A stretch of DNA of 64,000 bases. Source: Linyphia triangularis (Eukaryota > Arthropoda > Arachnida > Araneae > Linyphiidae). Position numbers and translations under genes: made by a program. Positions 36,831-49,240 of this stretch are shown piece by piece (the first letter of the stretch is position 1; each line of letters opens with the position of its first letter). A model generated the notes under the pieces. That model saw only the letters and a program-made list of their open reading frames with translations, had not been told where the DNA came from and made no database searches. The stretch spans positions 36,845,365 to 36,909,364 of the forward strand of contig OZ021722.1 of assembly GCA_963978545.1 (NCBI GenBank), written 5' to 3'.

Positions 36831-38039
36831 TCTTATTTTTCGCGGCATATTGATTCATTTTGAAATCATGTTTCACATCCTAACGGAATTAGGGGCGTTC
36901 TTCAAATGGAGAGAGTATCAACATGGGATGTTGGTTTCGAAGATACTTTGTTCTGGAAGAATAAATTATGTTCATCACGAATTTGACATGAGGAACAATG
37001 AACAAAAGAAGGAACTAATGTAATGGTTACTGTTTTCGAATAATGGGACACTTTGTTTTAGGGCATGTAAACAAAGTTGTATGGGTATACAGTGGAACAA
37101 TCATACTATATGTTTGATAAAAAGAACCAGAAATTTACCTTCGTATATTTCAGAAACTTAAATTTCATACATGGTTACTTAAGGCATATTGTTCCAAAGC
37201 TGTCAAAATTCTTTTTCTTTCAATTTTCAGGATATGGCAAACACTTTTTGTGGTCATCCATAATTTATCCACTAGGCTGCGATTTTGAATATACAGGGCG
37301 TTCGGAATCCACCGCACTTCATATATATTTTCATAATTATGAGCTAAAATGAATAATATTTGTAATTTGAACTATGGTCCGCAAATCAATATTTATCGAG
37401 ATATTCCCAATCAAAGTTTTATCAATTCGAACCAATTAAATCCTTTCAATTCATTTCTGAAACTCTTTATTCGTCCGTTTTTCTTTGGAGGTTACCAGAA
37501 TTTTAATAGTTTGCTGATTGGAAAAAAAAAAAAATATTTAAGTGGGCGTGGTGGACCAAATCACAAGAAAAATTAAAGTTTTAAGTTTACTTTTTTTCCC
37601 CTCTTTATTACCTTTTGGCTAACAGTTGATTTGAAAATATTTACAATTTTTAATGCTTGAATTTGAAGTGAGCATATGATTTGGAAACCCTAACTTTTCA
37701 AAAGAAATAATTTATATTTGGAAATTTGAGTTGCAATAAATAGAAGATAATTTTGAACTTTATTGTTCTTGTTTAATTAATAATCTTGGTTCTTACTATG
37801 AGAAACATTTTTTTTATAAAATAATAAACAATTATCATAAATTCATGTAGAAACTTATCTTACTATAATAAAATAAGTTGTTAAAAGGCAGAATGTTTGG
37901 GCAACATGGAAAAGGTCCCGCGATCGAACCTCGCCGACGCTTTTCAGTCTTTCTTTAAAATGAGCATACACGACAGTGATCGTAACAGATAGTGTTGTGG
38001 GAATTGTTTGGCTATATAAGGGAATTATCTCAATTTTTT
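36831..38039. other. Non-coding DNA
   Basis: Several 65-90 codon frames lie end to end (36808-37576, +) but have no homology I recognise and no splice logic. A CAGGGCGTTCGGAATCCACC motif at 37294 is discussed in the findings. Confidence 0.45.
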
Positions 38040-38100
38040 AACTCTACAGACTGAAAAAACTAGGACAGTTTCCTTTGAAAGACCTCCCGGAAGGCATGAC
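38040..38100 (-). repeat. Inverted fragment of the 300-bp satellite unit
   Basis: Its complement contains GCCTTCCGGGAGGTCTTTC followed by AAAGGAAACTG, the same boundary seen in the plus-strand units at 38638-38670. Confidence 0.8.
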
Positions 38101-38197
38101 CATCACACAGGTATCAATTTAACGACATTTCGGTACAGTATGGCTCCATATAGCTATTACGCCTTAAAATATGTGACCAATGCTGAAAGAAGATACC

Positions 38198-38985
38198 GGT
38201 AGGGGGGCGCTGCGGTCATTTCTGAATGTACTTAATTGTATAAATTGTATTTGATTTCTTTTAGCAACAGGGCTAGACTTCATTAAGACATTGTAACATT
38301 GAACAACTCCGAGATATCAAAATTTAATGAAAATGCCTTACAGGAGGTCTTTCAAGGGGGAAGTTACACGCATTTTCATCTTGAATGGGAAGAAATATAG
38401 AAAAATTCCATCACACTTCAAATTAATCAGAACGAAATCGTAACAAAATTCAGATAATAAAATAAACTACAAATTCAATTTGTTACAGTTAGAGGGCGCT
38501 ATATTCGCTTCGAGAAATTATTGAACTGAATTCGTTGTATGGGATTTTTTTTAGCAACAGATACAAGAGGACTATACTGTATTGAATGATCAAACATAGG
38601 CAAATCATTATTGGATTATCCATACTACAAGGTGGAACGCCTTCCGGGAGGTCTTTCAAATGGAAACTGAAACACATTTTCGTCTTGAATGCAAGAAAAT
38701 ACGGAAAACTCCTATCCAATTGCTCATAAGTTCGAACTCGATCGTAATAAAATTCAAGTAATCAAATAAACCAACAAGTTAAATTTACTACTGGTAGGGG
38801 TCGCTATGGAAATGTATTAGTTGGTTTTATGTTATGTCTTGGCAACAGCTACAAAACAAGAGGACTATACTGCACGGTAACATCGTAAAACATTGGCAGT
38901 TCATTTTTACGTCATCCATATGTAATGAGGGCTGCCTTCCGTGAGGTCTTTTAAAGGGAAACTGAACAATATTTCTTTTTATTTG
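38198..38985 (+). repeat. Tandem satellite array, unit about 295-304 bp
   Basis: The landmark GGAGGTCTTTCAA occurs at 38343 and 38647 and, as TGAGGTCTTTTAA, at 38942 (spacing 304 and 295). A second landmark, AGGGGGCGCT / AGAGGGCGCT / AGGGGTCGCT, occurs once per unit (about 38203, 38493, 38797), followed by TTTAGCAACAG or TTGGCAACAG. Units are partial at both ends. The copies are diverged, so the array is old. Confidence 0.88.
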
Positions 38986-39069
38986 AATTTTTGAATTTCA
39001 ATGGTCTTGTTTTGGTTATTGTGTTTTTTGTCGAGAATGTTCTCTATTTCCTTTTCCTTCTCTTTTCCT

Positions 39070-39145
39070 TGTATGGAAGGATCCATACAAGACAAAATGC
39101 GTTTTAGCTTCCTCTTTAAAGATCGCGCGGAAGGCTTTTCCTCCT
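39070..39145 (-). repeat. Inverted, diverged satellite fragment
   Basis: On the minus strand it reads GCCTTCCGCGCGATCTTTAA then AACGCATTTTGTCTTG, matching the satellite's GGAGGTCTTTCAA...ACACATTTTCGTCTTG. Same orientation as the fragment at 38040-38100, opposite to the array between them. Confidence 0.7.
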
Positions 39146-39168
39146 TATCACTAGCACTACGTTCCTTA

Positions 39169-39680
39169 GCTTAGTTATTGTCTATATCTTGCAGTAACTA
39201 TATTCTGGCGCAATTTAATCTTTATCTATAGCCATAAAATATCGAATCAAATCTAATAAAATATTAATACAATCTGTTGCCACTCTGGCCTTGCATGTCA
39301 AAGATGCTGGGTTCGAATCCTGAGTTAAGCATCGATGTTCGTCATGGTTCGGAATCTACTCTAAACTATGCGTCCCCGCTTCTCATTGGCTTAGTTATTG
39401 TAATCACTTGGACTAAGTTCATTTGTCTGTATATTGTTGAAACTATATCCTGGCGTAATTAATCTTTATCTATAGTCATAAAATGTCGAATCAAATCTAA
39501 TAAAATACTAATACAATCTGTTGCCACTGCCTCGCATGTCAAAAGTGCTAGGATCGAATCCTGGGTTAAGCATCGATGTTCGTTGGGGTTTGGAATCCAC
39601 GCTTAGCTATAGGTCCCGGCCTGATTAGCCGTGCTATAGTGCACAAAATTAGGTCGCTGAACGTAAAAACCAACCGACTT
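39169..39680 (+). repeat. Tandem duplication (about 241-245 bp) carrying SINE family A copies
   Basis: Two units each begin near GGCTTAGTTATTG (39169, 39389) and share TTTATCTATAG, CAAATCTAATAAAATA and ACAATCTGTTGCCACT before the SINE part. The SINE segments are 39283-39402 (B box GGTTCGAATCC) and about 39525-39680 (B box weakened to GGATCGAATCC). Both match the minus-strand SINE at 296-497. The second continues through GGCCTGATTAGCC to the tail AAAAACCAACCGAC. Both lack the A-box end, so the insertion was 5'-truncated before the duplication. Confidence 0.8.
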
Positions 39681-40628
39681 ATCATGGTTTTAGCAATGTG
39701 TTATACAATCGTTATAAACGTTTGGTAGAGAAATAATGTGATTGAATGGTATATCAATACCCTTTATAAAAAGATTATAAAAAAAAAGTAACCCATAAAA
39801 AATGTTTTTATTATATAAATTTTTGTATGTAACTTTTATATGCAATTGCAACTTGCCGAAGGGATTTTGAGCCAAAAAAAGTTTCTATAGTATTTGAGCA
39901 CTACGAACATAACCATCGCTTTTGTGACATTGACTAATATCCCCCCCCCCCCCCACCTAAAGAAAGAAATTTAATAGAAGATTTTGTCATCGACGACGAG
40001 TCTATCTGTCAAGTTTTAGCTCGATTGGACGTCAAGTGGTATGTCAGTCCTTCGAAATAGAAACGTGAGTAAAAGCGACCTTTTTATGACAGTCCAAATA
40101 CGTGATAGAATCTAAGTATAGAATGCATTGTCATTGAAAACGACATCTACCTTCCAAATTTGTGCTCGATTCGATTTTAGCCCTCTGTAAATTTGCATGG
40201 CACAAAAAAAAAAAAAAAATCGAATTTAATATTCAAATTATTCAAATTAAAAAACCCTTTTTCAAATTAAAATCTCTTAATTAATTTGAGATTCGAATCA
40301 CATAGCAATATGCAGTGATAGGTTTGGCTACAATAATTCATTAAAATTACATTTGGCTTCAAATCAATCGCCAATGTTGATATGGGCTGTGTTTAAGGCC
40401 TTTTATAATAAAGGCGTGAGCAATTTGTATTTTATTCACTGCCATTGGTATGTTTGGGGTCGGTAGTTCGGTTTTTAACCTTGCGCTGACTAAAAAGAGT
40501 CCCAACTTTAAAAATTTTTTAGACCCATACGTTTTCATTTGCGGCCCCGACAATATATTGGAAATATGCTTTATTTTCGTTATAGAATACGCTGGTACTA
40601 AGGAAGTTCGGTGGTTTCCGAACACCCT
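39681..40628. other. Non-coding DNA
   Basis: Contains a C14 run at 39941-39954 and an A run near 40205-40219. A CCGAACACCCTG end at 40618-40629 mirrors 37294. No coding support. Confidence 0.45.
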
Positions 40629-40631
40629 GTA

Positions 40632-40881
40632 TATAAGGATTTGAGAAGCAAAGGGGTCCAAATGACTTGGTAAAAATTCCAAATTCGGTACGGATTCTGC
40701 GTCAAGGTGATTTTCGCCAAAAAATGGCATCCCCGCCATTTTTTTAAGGACGATGGAACTGCCTATGGTTGCAGATAATTTGGCGTGGTTTGATGTAAGC
40801 AATTCTTTGCGCAGAATCCGTACCGGATAAGGAATTTTGACCAAATCACTTGGACCCCTTTGCTTCTCAGGCCCTCATATT
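40632..40881. mobile_element. Foldback element with about 72-bp arms
   Basis: The left arm 40632-40704 and right arm 40810-40881 are near complements: GAAGCAAAGGGGTCCAA on the left, TTGGACCCCTTTGCTTC on the right, and GGTACGGATTCTGCG inside. The spacer is about 105 bp. The minus-strand ORF 40359-40844 (161 codons) runs through it and is most likely accidental. A MITE or foldback with no transposase. Confidence 0.85.
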
Positions 40882-40882
40882 T

Positions 40883-42082
40883 ATACTGGAATTAGATACA
40901 TTATGTCAATGCGTTATTCTAGGTGATTACATTTTTAAATAAAAAAAAATATATGTACATCCTTGCAAAACGTGGTGATTTAGCTGATTTTGGAATTAGT
41001 AACCTCATTTTACAAAGTAAATTTAAAATTGCTTATGTAGTTACATGAAGTTGGTTGTGATGAGATTTTTCTGGCACAAGAGCTACACTAGGATTATATT
41101 GCATCAAAGCATAGTTAAATAAAGATCTACGTAAAGGTGGGAATGCATTGCGAGAGGTCTTTGAATCGGAAACAGCTCAGTATTTGCGTCTCGAAAAGTA
41201 TATAACTCGACAACACCCCATCAGGAAGCTCGGCAACCAACACATGACTGAATGCCGCACAAAGATGTGCACCGTGTCTACTAATTTTGAAAAGAGATAC
41301 TGCAGCTCTCTGGTGAGGCTTGATCATAGGCCTTACGTTCAAAATTGCTATCTTGATAAACATTTGAAAATCAAAAAATAGACGGGACCTCTTCTCTTCA
41401 ACTGCCGATTGCTTACCGACAATTTCTAAAAGTTTTGTCATTCCTCCTGCTGAATGCATAAAATCAAGATTTCTCCTCGCCGTTTGCAAAAGTTTAAGTT
41501 TATAAACAAACTTAAGAGAAATACTATTTTTAAAAAAATTAAGTTATTAAGTTTGCGTTTAGAAATGAAAAACGGATTTAGATATGCATAACAAAATTTT
41601 AATTAAGTTATTTTACTCTTAAAGGTTTTCAATTCAATCAAAAACAAATTAATTACGGTTATTTTTTCGTTGTAATGAAGCTATGCACTAAAAAAATTAA
41701 TCTGTTGTTATTTTTCATAGAAAATTAGACAATAATTCCATCAGATCATGAATTAAAAGGACTACAATATCTTATTACTTTTACTGCACTGAAGTATTTA
41801 ATTTATGTTATCAATATCTACTAGACATCTGAAATAGTATATCTATTGAAATTCATTTCGGAAGTTCCTGACCATATTTAGTCTTAATACGTATATTAGA
41901 ATTTAGAATATTCTATGCATCTTAAGTATTTTAAAATTATTTTAGTTCAATAGTTTTAAGTAACCACATTACAAAAACAATGAATCAAAATATTACAATA
42001 CTTATTTTAAATAACTGCAAGCAATAAACTATCAGTTCTTACAAAGAGCATGTGAAAAAATACTATTTTATGTATTTTTTTT
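40883..42082. other. AT-rich non-coding DNA
   Basis: A satellite-related fragment lies at 41142-41205 (GAGAGGTCTTTGAATCGGAA). ORFs at 41127-41489 occur on both strands over the same GC-richer patch without splice support. Confidence 0.45.
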
Positions 42083-42170
42083 CACAGACTAGGGGGCTCC
42101 ATCCCTTGCTCCCTGGCGTTCGCCAGCCCCTGAACGAGCTCGCTGCGCTCGTATCAGTTTGTTGCGCAAC
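42083..42170. repeat. GC-rich series of three perfect short hairpins
   Basis: Within an 88-bp GC-rich patch in AT-rich DNA lie three structures. CTGGCG-TT-CGCCAG is at 42113-42126. ACGAGC and GCTCGT, 7 bases apart, are at 42134-42152. The palindrome GTTGCGCAAC is at 42161-42170. All arms are perfect. It could be the end of a small mobile element; no flanking duplication was found. Confidence 0.7.
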
Positions 42171-45029
42171 TTTATTTACAACTTATGATATTAGAAAGAA
42201 TTTGTTAAAAATCTAATTTATATTTCTATAATAGCATATATCTTTTTGTGTAAAAATACATTATGTAAAATAAAAATTTCAAAACAAAGTATTGTGTGGA
42301 TTTCGAGAAAAGGTACATTTCTATGAAAAAGCAAAATTTTTAGAAAATGGCATTTAAACTATAGAAAGGTACATATTTTTTGTGATGATTTGCTTTCTAA
42401 TAGTTATTAAATAATGCTTTTAATGGCCCATTTTGTAGAAAACATTTCAAATATTACGATACACTAAAATCTTTAATGATTTTGTAGGTAAATTTTTGTA
42501 ATAACTTTTGAGAACTTAATTTTTAACAGAATTGTTTAAGTAGGGTAATATTGGGAATTTGTTCGTAATTTTACTAATTGGTCATTTAATAATTTAATAT
42601 ATTTCGTACATAAATATTCTATTTTATAGCTATTTAAAAATGTGAATAGTACAACTTGAAATAATGTCAGATAGTCTATACCTAACTGAAGTACAATTCA
42701 ATAAATTATAGATTTAGTCACAATCAATTTAATAAATTATAGATTTAGCAACAATAGCAAGCTTGACATGTTATTAAAAAAAGAAATGCCTTAGTATTTT
42801 GTACATGTTTTTACAAAAATAAAGTGATAAATCAGATTTTTCTACTTGCTAACATAAATTTAAACTTGTTTTGAAACTCATGAAAACAGAAACAAGATTA
42901 ATTTCAGTCTCACACGAAAACATTATCTAAAGTTCCAAAGGAACACTTGATCTATTGGAATATTAAACGAACTTGCTTCACTTGAAAAATTGAATCCATT
43001 AAAGCTCACACACTTAATTTAGAAGTAGTATAATGAATTTGCTAATTGTTAGGTTAATTTAACATTATACGTTCATTAATTTTCCAGCTTTTAAGCATTC
43101 TACTGTTTTATCGATTGTGTTCTACTAATTAGTTCCTCTAATCTTCTGCCTTTTGGATTGAACTTCCAATTTATCAACTGAGCATTTACTGAACTTTGTT
43201 ATCCTTTCATTAAGTGCCTGCACTTTTGCAGTTTATTGAAGTAACTTTAAAAAAATGTTTTTCGTAGTTTAAGATATTATTTAATTTAAAAAGAAACTAT
43301 CAAAATGGTAAATAAAAACTGGAAGTAACAAATACAATTTAACAATAGGGTAAATAATTTATACTTGTTTAATCGCCATACTTTGAAATAATATTTTTTT
43401 TCTTTAAATGAAGAGTTTTTTAACCATTTAATATCGTATTTATAAATGTATTCACACACTTATTATTACTACTCTTCTTTTAAAATCTTTATTTTGTGCT
43501 GAGTGAAAGTTCTTAAATAATTTGAAATAGTAATTTATAGGTCAATTCCAATCCATCATTCTGTTAAAAATTCCGAGCACCAACATATTCTAAAACGTTT
43601 TGCAGTCAGCTATTTTCCAACCATATGTCACTTTCACACGTACATACGAGCATTTCCTAAATATCCCTTTGTAAATAATACACAAGGATTAATGATTAGG
43701 TTTACCTCAATAAATCATTATATAACGGGCCTGATATCAGAGTAATGTGTCGAAAAGACTTTCCCATTTGCACTTGGATTATTGTCACCGCTTAGTCATT
43801 GTACAAAATACTTGACGGGGCAAGATAAAAAGTTTTCATTTTTTTAAAAGGCAAGGTCTTTTTAAAACATGACTTTTAATAAATAAATTATTTTCTCAAA
43901 TCATACTTTTTCGTAAACCTCTATCTTGTATGTATATTTTTTTGGAAAAAGAGAAGATTATATTACATGATAGTATTTGATATATACCCTTTTAATTGAG
44001 CAATAATTTAACATTTTATTTTTATCTTGCAGGTATGTCTTCTTTATGAATTGTGATATGAAACAGCACTAAAAAGTAAGAAATAAACAGTTTTAATCAT
44101 AGTTATTATTTTTTTCTAAAAAACTGCTTTAGTTGGTCAAATAATGATTCTTTTTAGGTGTAAGAAGATCGCACTGGAAATGTTTGCAAACATATTTTGG
44201 GTTTTATATACAAGTAGAGTACATGCTATAGCTATAATAAAACAATTTTGTCTAAAAATAGAGGAATACGTATTACTTTACAAATAAAAGTAAATGTAAT
44301 TTATTTCCCATGATATTTACAAAAATTTTACTTAGCTATTATTCTAGTTAAATTAACAATTTTCTCACAGAAACAAAACGTGATATTTTTACTTTAATGA
44401 GTTATGTATTTCAAATAATTAACTTCTTAATTATTTATAAATGAAGGTATATTTTTTAGTATTGTTTCGTTCATATTCCCATGCGTTCATTATTAAGCAA
44501 AATATTCTAGTCCTTTAATTTGCATGTCTTGCACTAAAAAAAAAAGGTCATGTTGCAATTTTATTCCTTTCATCAAATATTTATGCAAATATTCCCAATC
44601 CAATTAAACATAATGAATTTCCAAGTTTTTGTATTTCCGTAAATATATCAATTCAGAAAGAAAATTAAACAATAATTTCTCAGAAACAATTTTGTTTACA
44701 ACTTTAGAAGAGCTGAATATAAATATTTAACTCAGCTGTGTTTGAATTATTAAGATTTATGGGAAATATTAAATATAAATCACTACATAGAAAGCAAATG
44801 TTTATAGTTATATTTATCACATTTAAAGAATTTATTATTTTCAAATTTGATTATTCTGCAATCAATTGAATACAAATGGCATTTTTTATTAATAGCCTCA
44901 ATTCAAAAGTACTTAAATTAAATTATATTGCTATAACATGATAATTCAAAGTTATATTATATTTTTTTCTCGTTAACCGGAATCTATTTTTGATATTATA
45001 AGTGCTGAATGCAAAATTATAAGTGCTGC
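42171..45029. other. AT-rich non-coding DNA
   Basis: No gene seen. A two-copy ~30-bp tandem repeat (TTAATAAATTATAGATTTAG type) lies at 42697-42754. ORF content is at or below chance. Confidence 0.5.
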
Positions 45030-45840
45030 TCAAAGGATGCTATTAAGGACTTACAATTGGGCGGTCGTGAAACCATTTCCCAAATCCGTACACACCATTT
45101 ATTACAAAAATAATAAAAAAAACTAATAATATCACAATTATGCAACCATTTATCATCGAAATCTCTTCCAAGCTATAAGCCGCAAAACGGAACAAAATCT
45201 CGGATTTTTCAATCAGACGGCGAATCCGCAAAAGATGAATGCATTGTAAAGTACTTCCTCCCACCCAAAGTCAAAACCCTCGAAGCCATAAAACAACTTG
45301 CCCAATTCTCTTAGTAAAAGTAAGAAGAAAATGGAATTCATTTTTCGCTTGTAATATTTAAATATGAAATATGACCTCTAGTTATATCCTTGACAAGTGC
45401 AAATCCATCTTCCAGCAGGCAAGTCAAACAAAAGCATTATACAGCGGAAAAATATGTCTACGTCGCTGCAGCTCCTCTTTAGCGAAAGATAGGGTCTATC
45501 TTATATGACACGCAGCTATTAATTTCCCTGGAGTCTTCCTGCCTTTTCTTTTTTATCTTCTCTTAATGTATCTGTTCTTTTCGCTACTCATTCTTGTGGT
45601 TAGTCCTGTGTTTGCCTTTGGCTTCTTTTCTTTGGTTGTGGTGAATCACACAGCCAGTGAACGCTCTGCGGATTGTCCAAATATTTGGATCTCGGCAATC
45701 AATCATTCACTTTCAATGCCTGTGTCTAATTGCAATCGTATGCATCTGATATGTGGTCAAACGACTTTGTTTCTTGATAAGAGTTGGAATTATCCTAAGT
45801 ACTATGACACAGTTCCAGTTTTTAATAGAATGTAAATGGA
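45030..45840. other. GC-richer islands
   Basis: Two patches (45030-45310 and 45400-45840) are less AT-rich. A 73-codon minus-strand frame (45043-45264) contains a hydrophobic stretch and an 89-codon plus frame (45566-45835) begins with a signal-like hydrophobic run, but neither has splice or promoter context. Possible regulatory DNA. A small secreted-protein exon cannot be excluded. Confidence 0.25.
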
Positions 45841-48559
45841 TATGCCGTTAATGAATCTGTTCTCTGCTTTACCTGGTAGGTCTTTGTTTACCATCAGCAT
45901 TTCCTCTTCTTTTGACTGAGGTGACTCACCAAAACTAGGCTACTTGAATTGTTCAAATGGAATCATCTTTCTTCTTTTGGTGTCATTGAGATGTAATGTA
46001 AAATTGTATTATTTAGTTCCAGTTACTTTTTAAATGCTATATAAGGCCTTTGTATGCAATACAAGTTTTAACTTTCAAAACATGCACTAAATTAATAGTG
46101 AAGGTTTCATGTTTTTATCAATAAAATTGGCAGAGCATTTAACTGAATACCATAATATGAAATTACAGGGGAAATCTTAAAGATAAACATTCTTTATAAT
46201 TACAATTAATCGAATTTGTTTAGTTAATTTCTTAGCTAATTTTTTAAAAACTCAAACAATCACCAAATATATTTCTGTGTCATTATTCAAATGAGGATTT
46301 ATCAATCTTTAACAAGATCACAAAAATTTACAACTCAGAAATATAAACATTTCAAAATATTTTTGTACAATCCATTCCTTTATTAATAACCACAAGGATA
46401 GGAAGGGAGGGATCACTTATTGTATTGAGTTTATACTATTATGGAGCATTTACAACTGACTTAACTTGAAAAATGAAACCTTAGAGAGAACCTTATCAGT
46501 GACATAAGAAGAAAGGAGGGACACTAAATTTACCATACATGGCCTACGCTCTATTCAACTAAAATGAAATGATTGTATGAAATCATAAGAATTAAAGTAA
46601 TTTAATAGAAGTAAGATAACTAGTCTTCATACATTATCTGGACAAAAATTAGTGCACAACTTTTAAACTTGGAAATGGCAAGTAAACTCCCATCATTGCG
46701 TACATTTTTTACTTTTTAAAATTAATAGATGTCACTGGTTTAATATTCTGTATATCAAGTCCAGTTTCGCAGTCTATTATGCTATGGTGGTCACATGCTA
46801 AAGTAAATAATTTTTAAAACGATTTTCTTGTTTGTCGGCGTGTATATGGAGAGGGATGTGCTAGTTCAGGTGTCCCGGTTTTTATTCAATTAGCTGTAAT
46901 ACCAAAAGCAAAAACAAACTCCTTGAATGGTCGAAGAACTATATACATATAAGTTTGAAGTGCTACGACAAAGAACGAACAGAGTCCGTTTTTCGCAATT
47001 CTTCAGAAAAGCTGATTTAAAATGTCAAGTCTCAGGGCTTGTATCAGGGTTGAGGTTAATGAATGCTCAAAATCTCACGTACTATGATATTTATTTGCAA
47101 TAGGATTCCGCGTAGTTAAACTATCTGCTATAACCTTACAGATAGAGGGAAAATCTCGAATCGGACTCTGATCGCTCTTTGCTATGGCCATGCATTTATG
47201 AACAACTACAGTCTATTCCTAAGGAAAGTGACTTTTAAAAAGAAAATCCCTTCAACGTCGTCTTCTACAATTAATGCATTCAAAGTAAACACTTCCAGCA
47301 CAAAGAAGAAATGAAGCATCTCCATCATACACAATTCTCGCTTTAATCCTGGCACAAGTTGAGAAGTGTCCCTCCTTCTTTTTATGTTATTGATATAGTA
47401 TTAGGGTGGGAATGGCCGCGAGATAATACGTGTGAACGAAAGGAGAAGAAGCCAAACAAATAGGGATTAGTGGGTGGGTGATTAAATAGCGGCTGCGGGG
47501 GGATTTGGGGCGGCCGAAACAGGAAATGGACGGGGGAGCTGACTGTCGTATAAGAAGTCTACTCTGATTCGACGTGATGTGCCTCCTTTCGGTGGACATT
47601 GGTTCTTGGCTTCTTATCCTCTTAAAGTTGAAGAGACCACTCACGAATATAGCATAGGAATTCAAACTGTCGCAGCGTGTGTGTTTTTTTTTAATATTTA
47701 TTTATTATTTTTATTATTTACTTGGAGGGATCGCAAATAGTTTGGGGTATTGTAACTTAAAAAGTGCCTATACGTTAAAAGAATATATTTGTTTTGTCTG
47801 AAACGTTAAATATAGAATTAAGAAAATATATTCAGAAATATACCACATATAGCAGGATTATTCATTGAAAGCTCTTGGTTATAGTCAAGTTGAACCATAT
47901 TATACTTTTTATTTCGACATTAATCGTACGATTGCATTTTGAATCAATTATCAACAACCTAATTTCTACCAACCAGTTGATAAGTTGGATAATTTAAATT
48001 AGATTTTTCAAAAGGTATGTATGATTATTTACTTTGCTTTAAAAGTTAAATACGAATAAAATATAGATTTAAATATGTTTCTTTATTATAAAAAAAATGC
48101 TGTAATAATCATAAGAGTATCTTATGTTAGTTCTGAAATTCAGAAGCAAATTTTCTTCAATCATTTGCATCTTCTGGTTTAGTTCTAAATAATATACTTA
48201 CTCGTATAATTATAATGCATACAATTTATTTGCCAAATAAAACAAACTCAAACTTGAGAATTTCATTAAAAATGAGTTTCAAGTGCTTTTTAATGTGAAT
48301 TGTGAGTTTAACTATGTAAGAGAATTAAGTAGATATTCAATGTATTTTTTTTTTTTTTTAATATGCAATAGTAATAATACGAAGTAAATAATAACGTACT
48401 CGTTTAAAAAAAAGTTATTTCCACTGTAGCCCTGTACTAGACTAAATTTGATTAATTTTTAAATTATGCGTTACTTGCAATATTTTAAAATCAGTCTGAA
48501 CTTCCTTCACATATGACTACCAGTTTTATTTTGCACTTAAATCATTAAAATTGTTCAAA
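45841..48559. other. AT-rich non-coding DNA with one GC-richer patch
   Basis: The patch at 47330-47680 includes GGGCGGCCGAAAC and an incidental 92-codon minus frame. The remainder is featureless AT-rich sequence. A T run is at about 48347-48359. Confidence 0.45.
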
Positions 48560-49240
48560 ACGTATTCCACCTCTATATAATTTCAACTACTATATAGCTC
48601 ACTCTGTGAGATTCCTTTAACGTCGTCAAGTACAAATGCCTATTTCTATCCCCAAACGGAAGACCTAAACATAAAATATTTCCCCGCTTATCGACAATTT
48701 TTCTGCTCCTCTGCACCCCATTTCCTTTACATGGTCCCTACGGACCCTCGGAACCAAATGCACAAACAACACAGCCCACACTTTTTCTTATTCTTTTCCA
48801 TCGACTACACCCCTCCCATCGCCCTCAATACCCCAATACAACCCCACAAGGCATATTGCTATATAGGTATATACTCAAGCTGATTGCCACCACTCGCCCC
48901 CCTTCCGTAAAAGTTTCAACTTCTGCGTATTTTCATTCAGCGAATTCTTCGGCCATACCTCCAGTCACGTGACATGGGGTCGAAACTAGTCTGGTAACGA
49001 GATTAGAGGGAGTAGGGGCAGTGGTGCAATTTCCTGGGCTTATAAGGCGCCTCTCTCTCAGGACTGAATTAAGGCCTTCAACTATTATGGGCTGCCTGCC
49101 TCGATACAAGTGTTTGAGATTTGATACCCTCGTTAGGCGTGAAGATGAATTGCTACACGGAGAGAACGAAATAGCTGATGGGGGTATTGATGTGGTATTC
49201 GATAGAAGTATTCTCGCATGGTAAAATTAGACGATAAAAT
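48560..49240. promoter_or_regulatory. GC-richer island with GTCACGTGAC
   Basis: Its plus strand is C-rich from about 48650 to 48910. A perfect palindromic E-box GTCACGTGAC lies at 48964-48973, the form bound by USF and MiT/TFE bHLH-ZIP proteins. A 67-codon frame follows at 49021-49224 with no Kozak or splice support. A promoter or enhancer is possible; unproven. Confidence 0.35.

Noticed and set aside
40359..40844. 161-codon minus-strand ORF
   Set aside because: It runs through the foldback element and its hairpin arm; no transposase motif is seen.
44020..44060. Splice acceptor-like TCTTGCAG at about 44024-44032
   Set aside because: The following sequence reaches stops quickly in all frames and has no coding composition.
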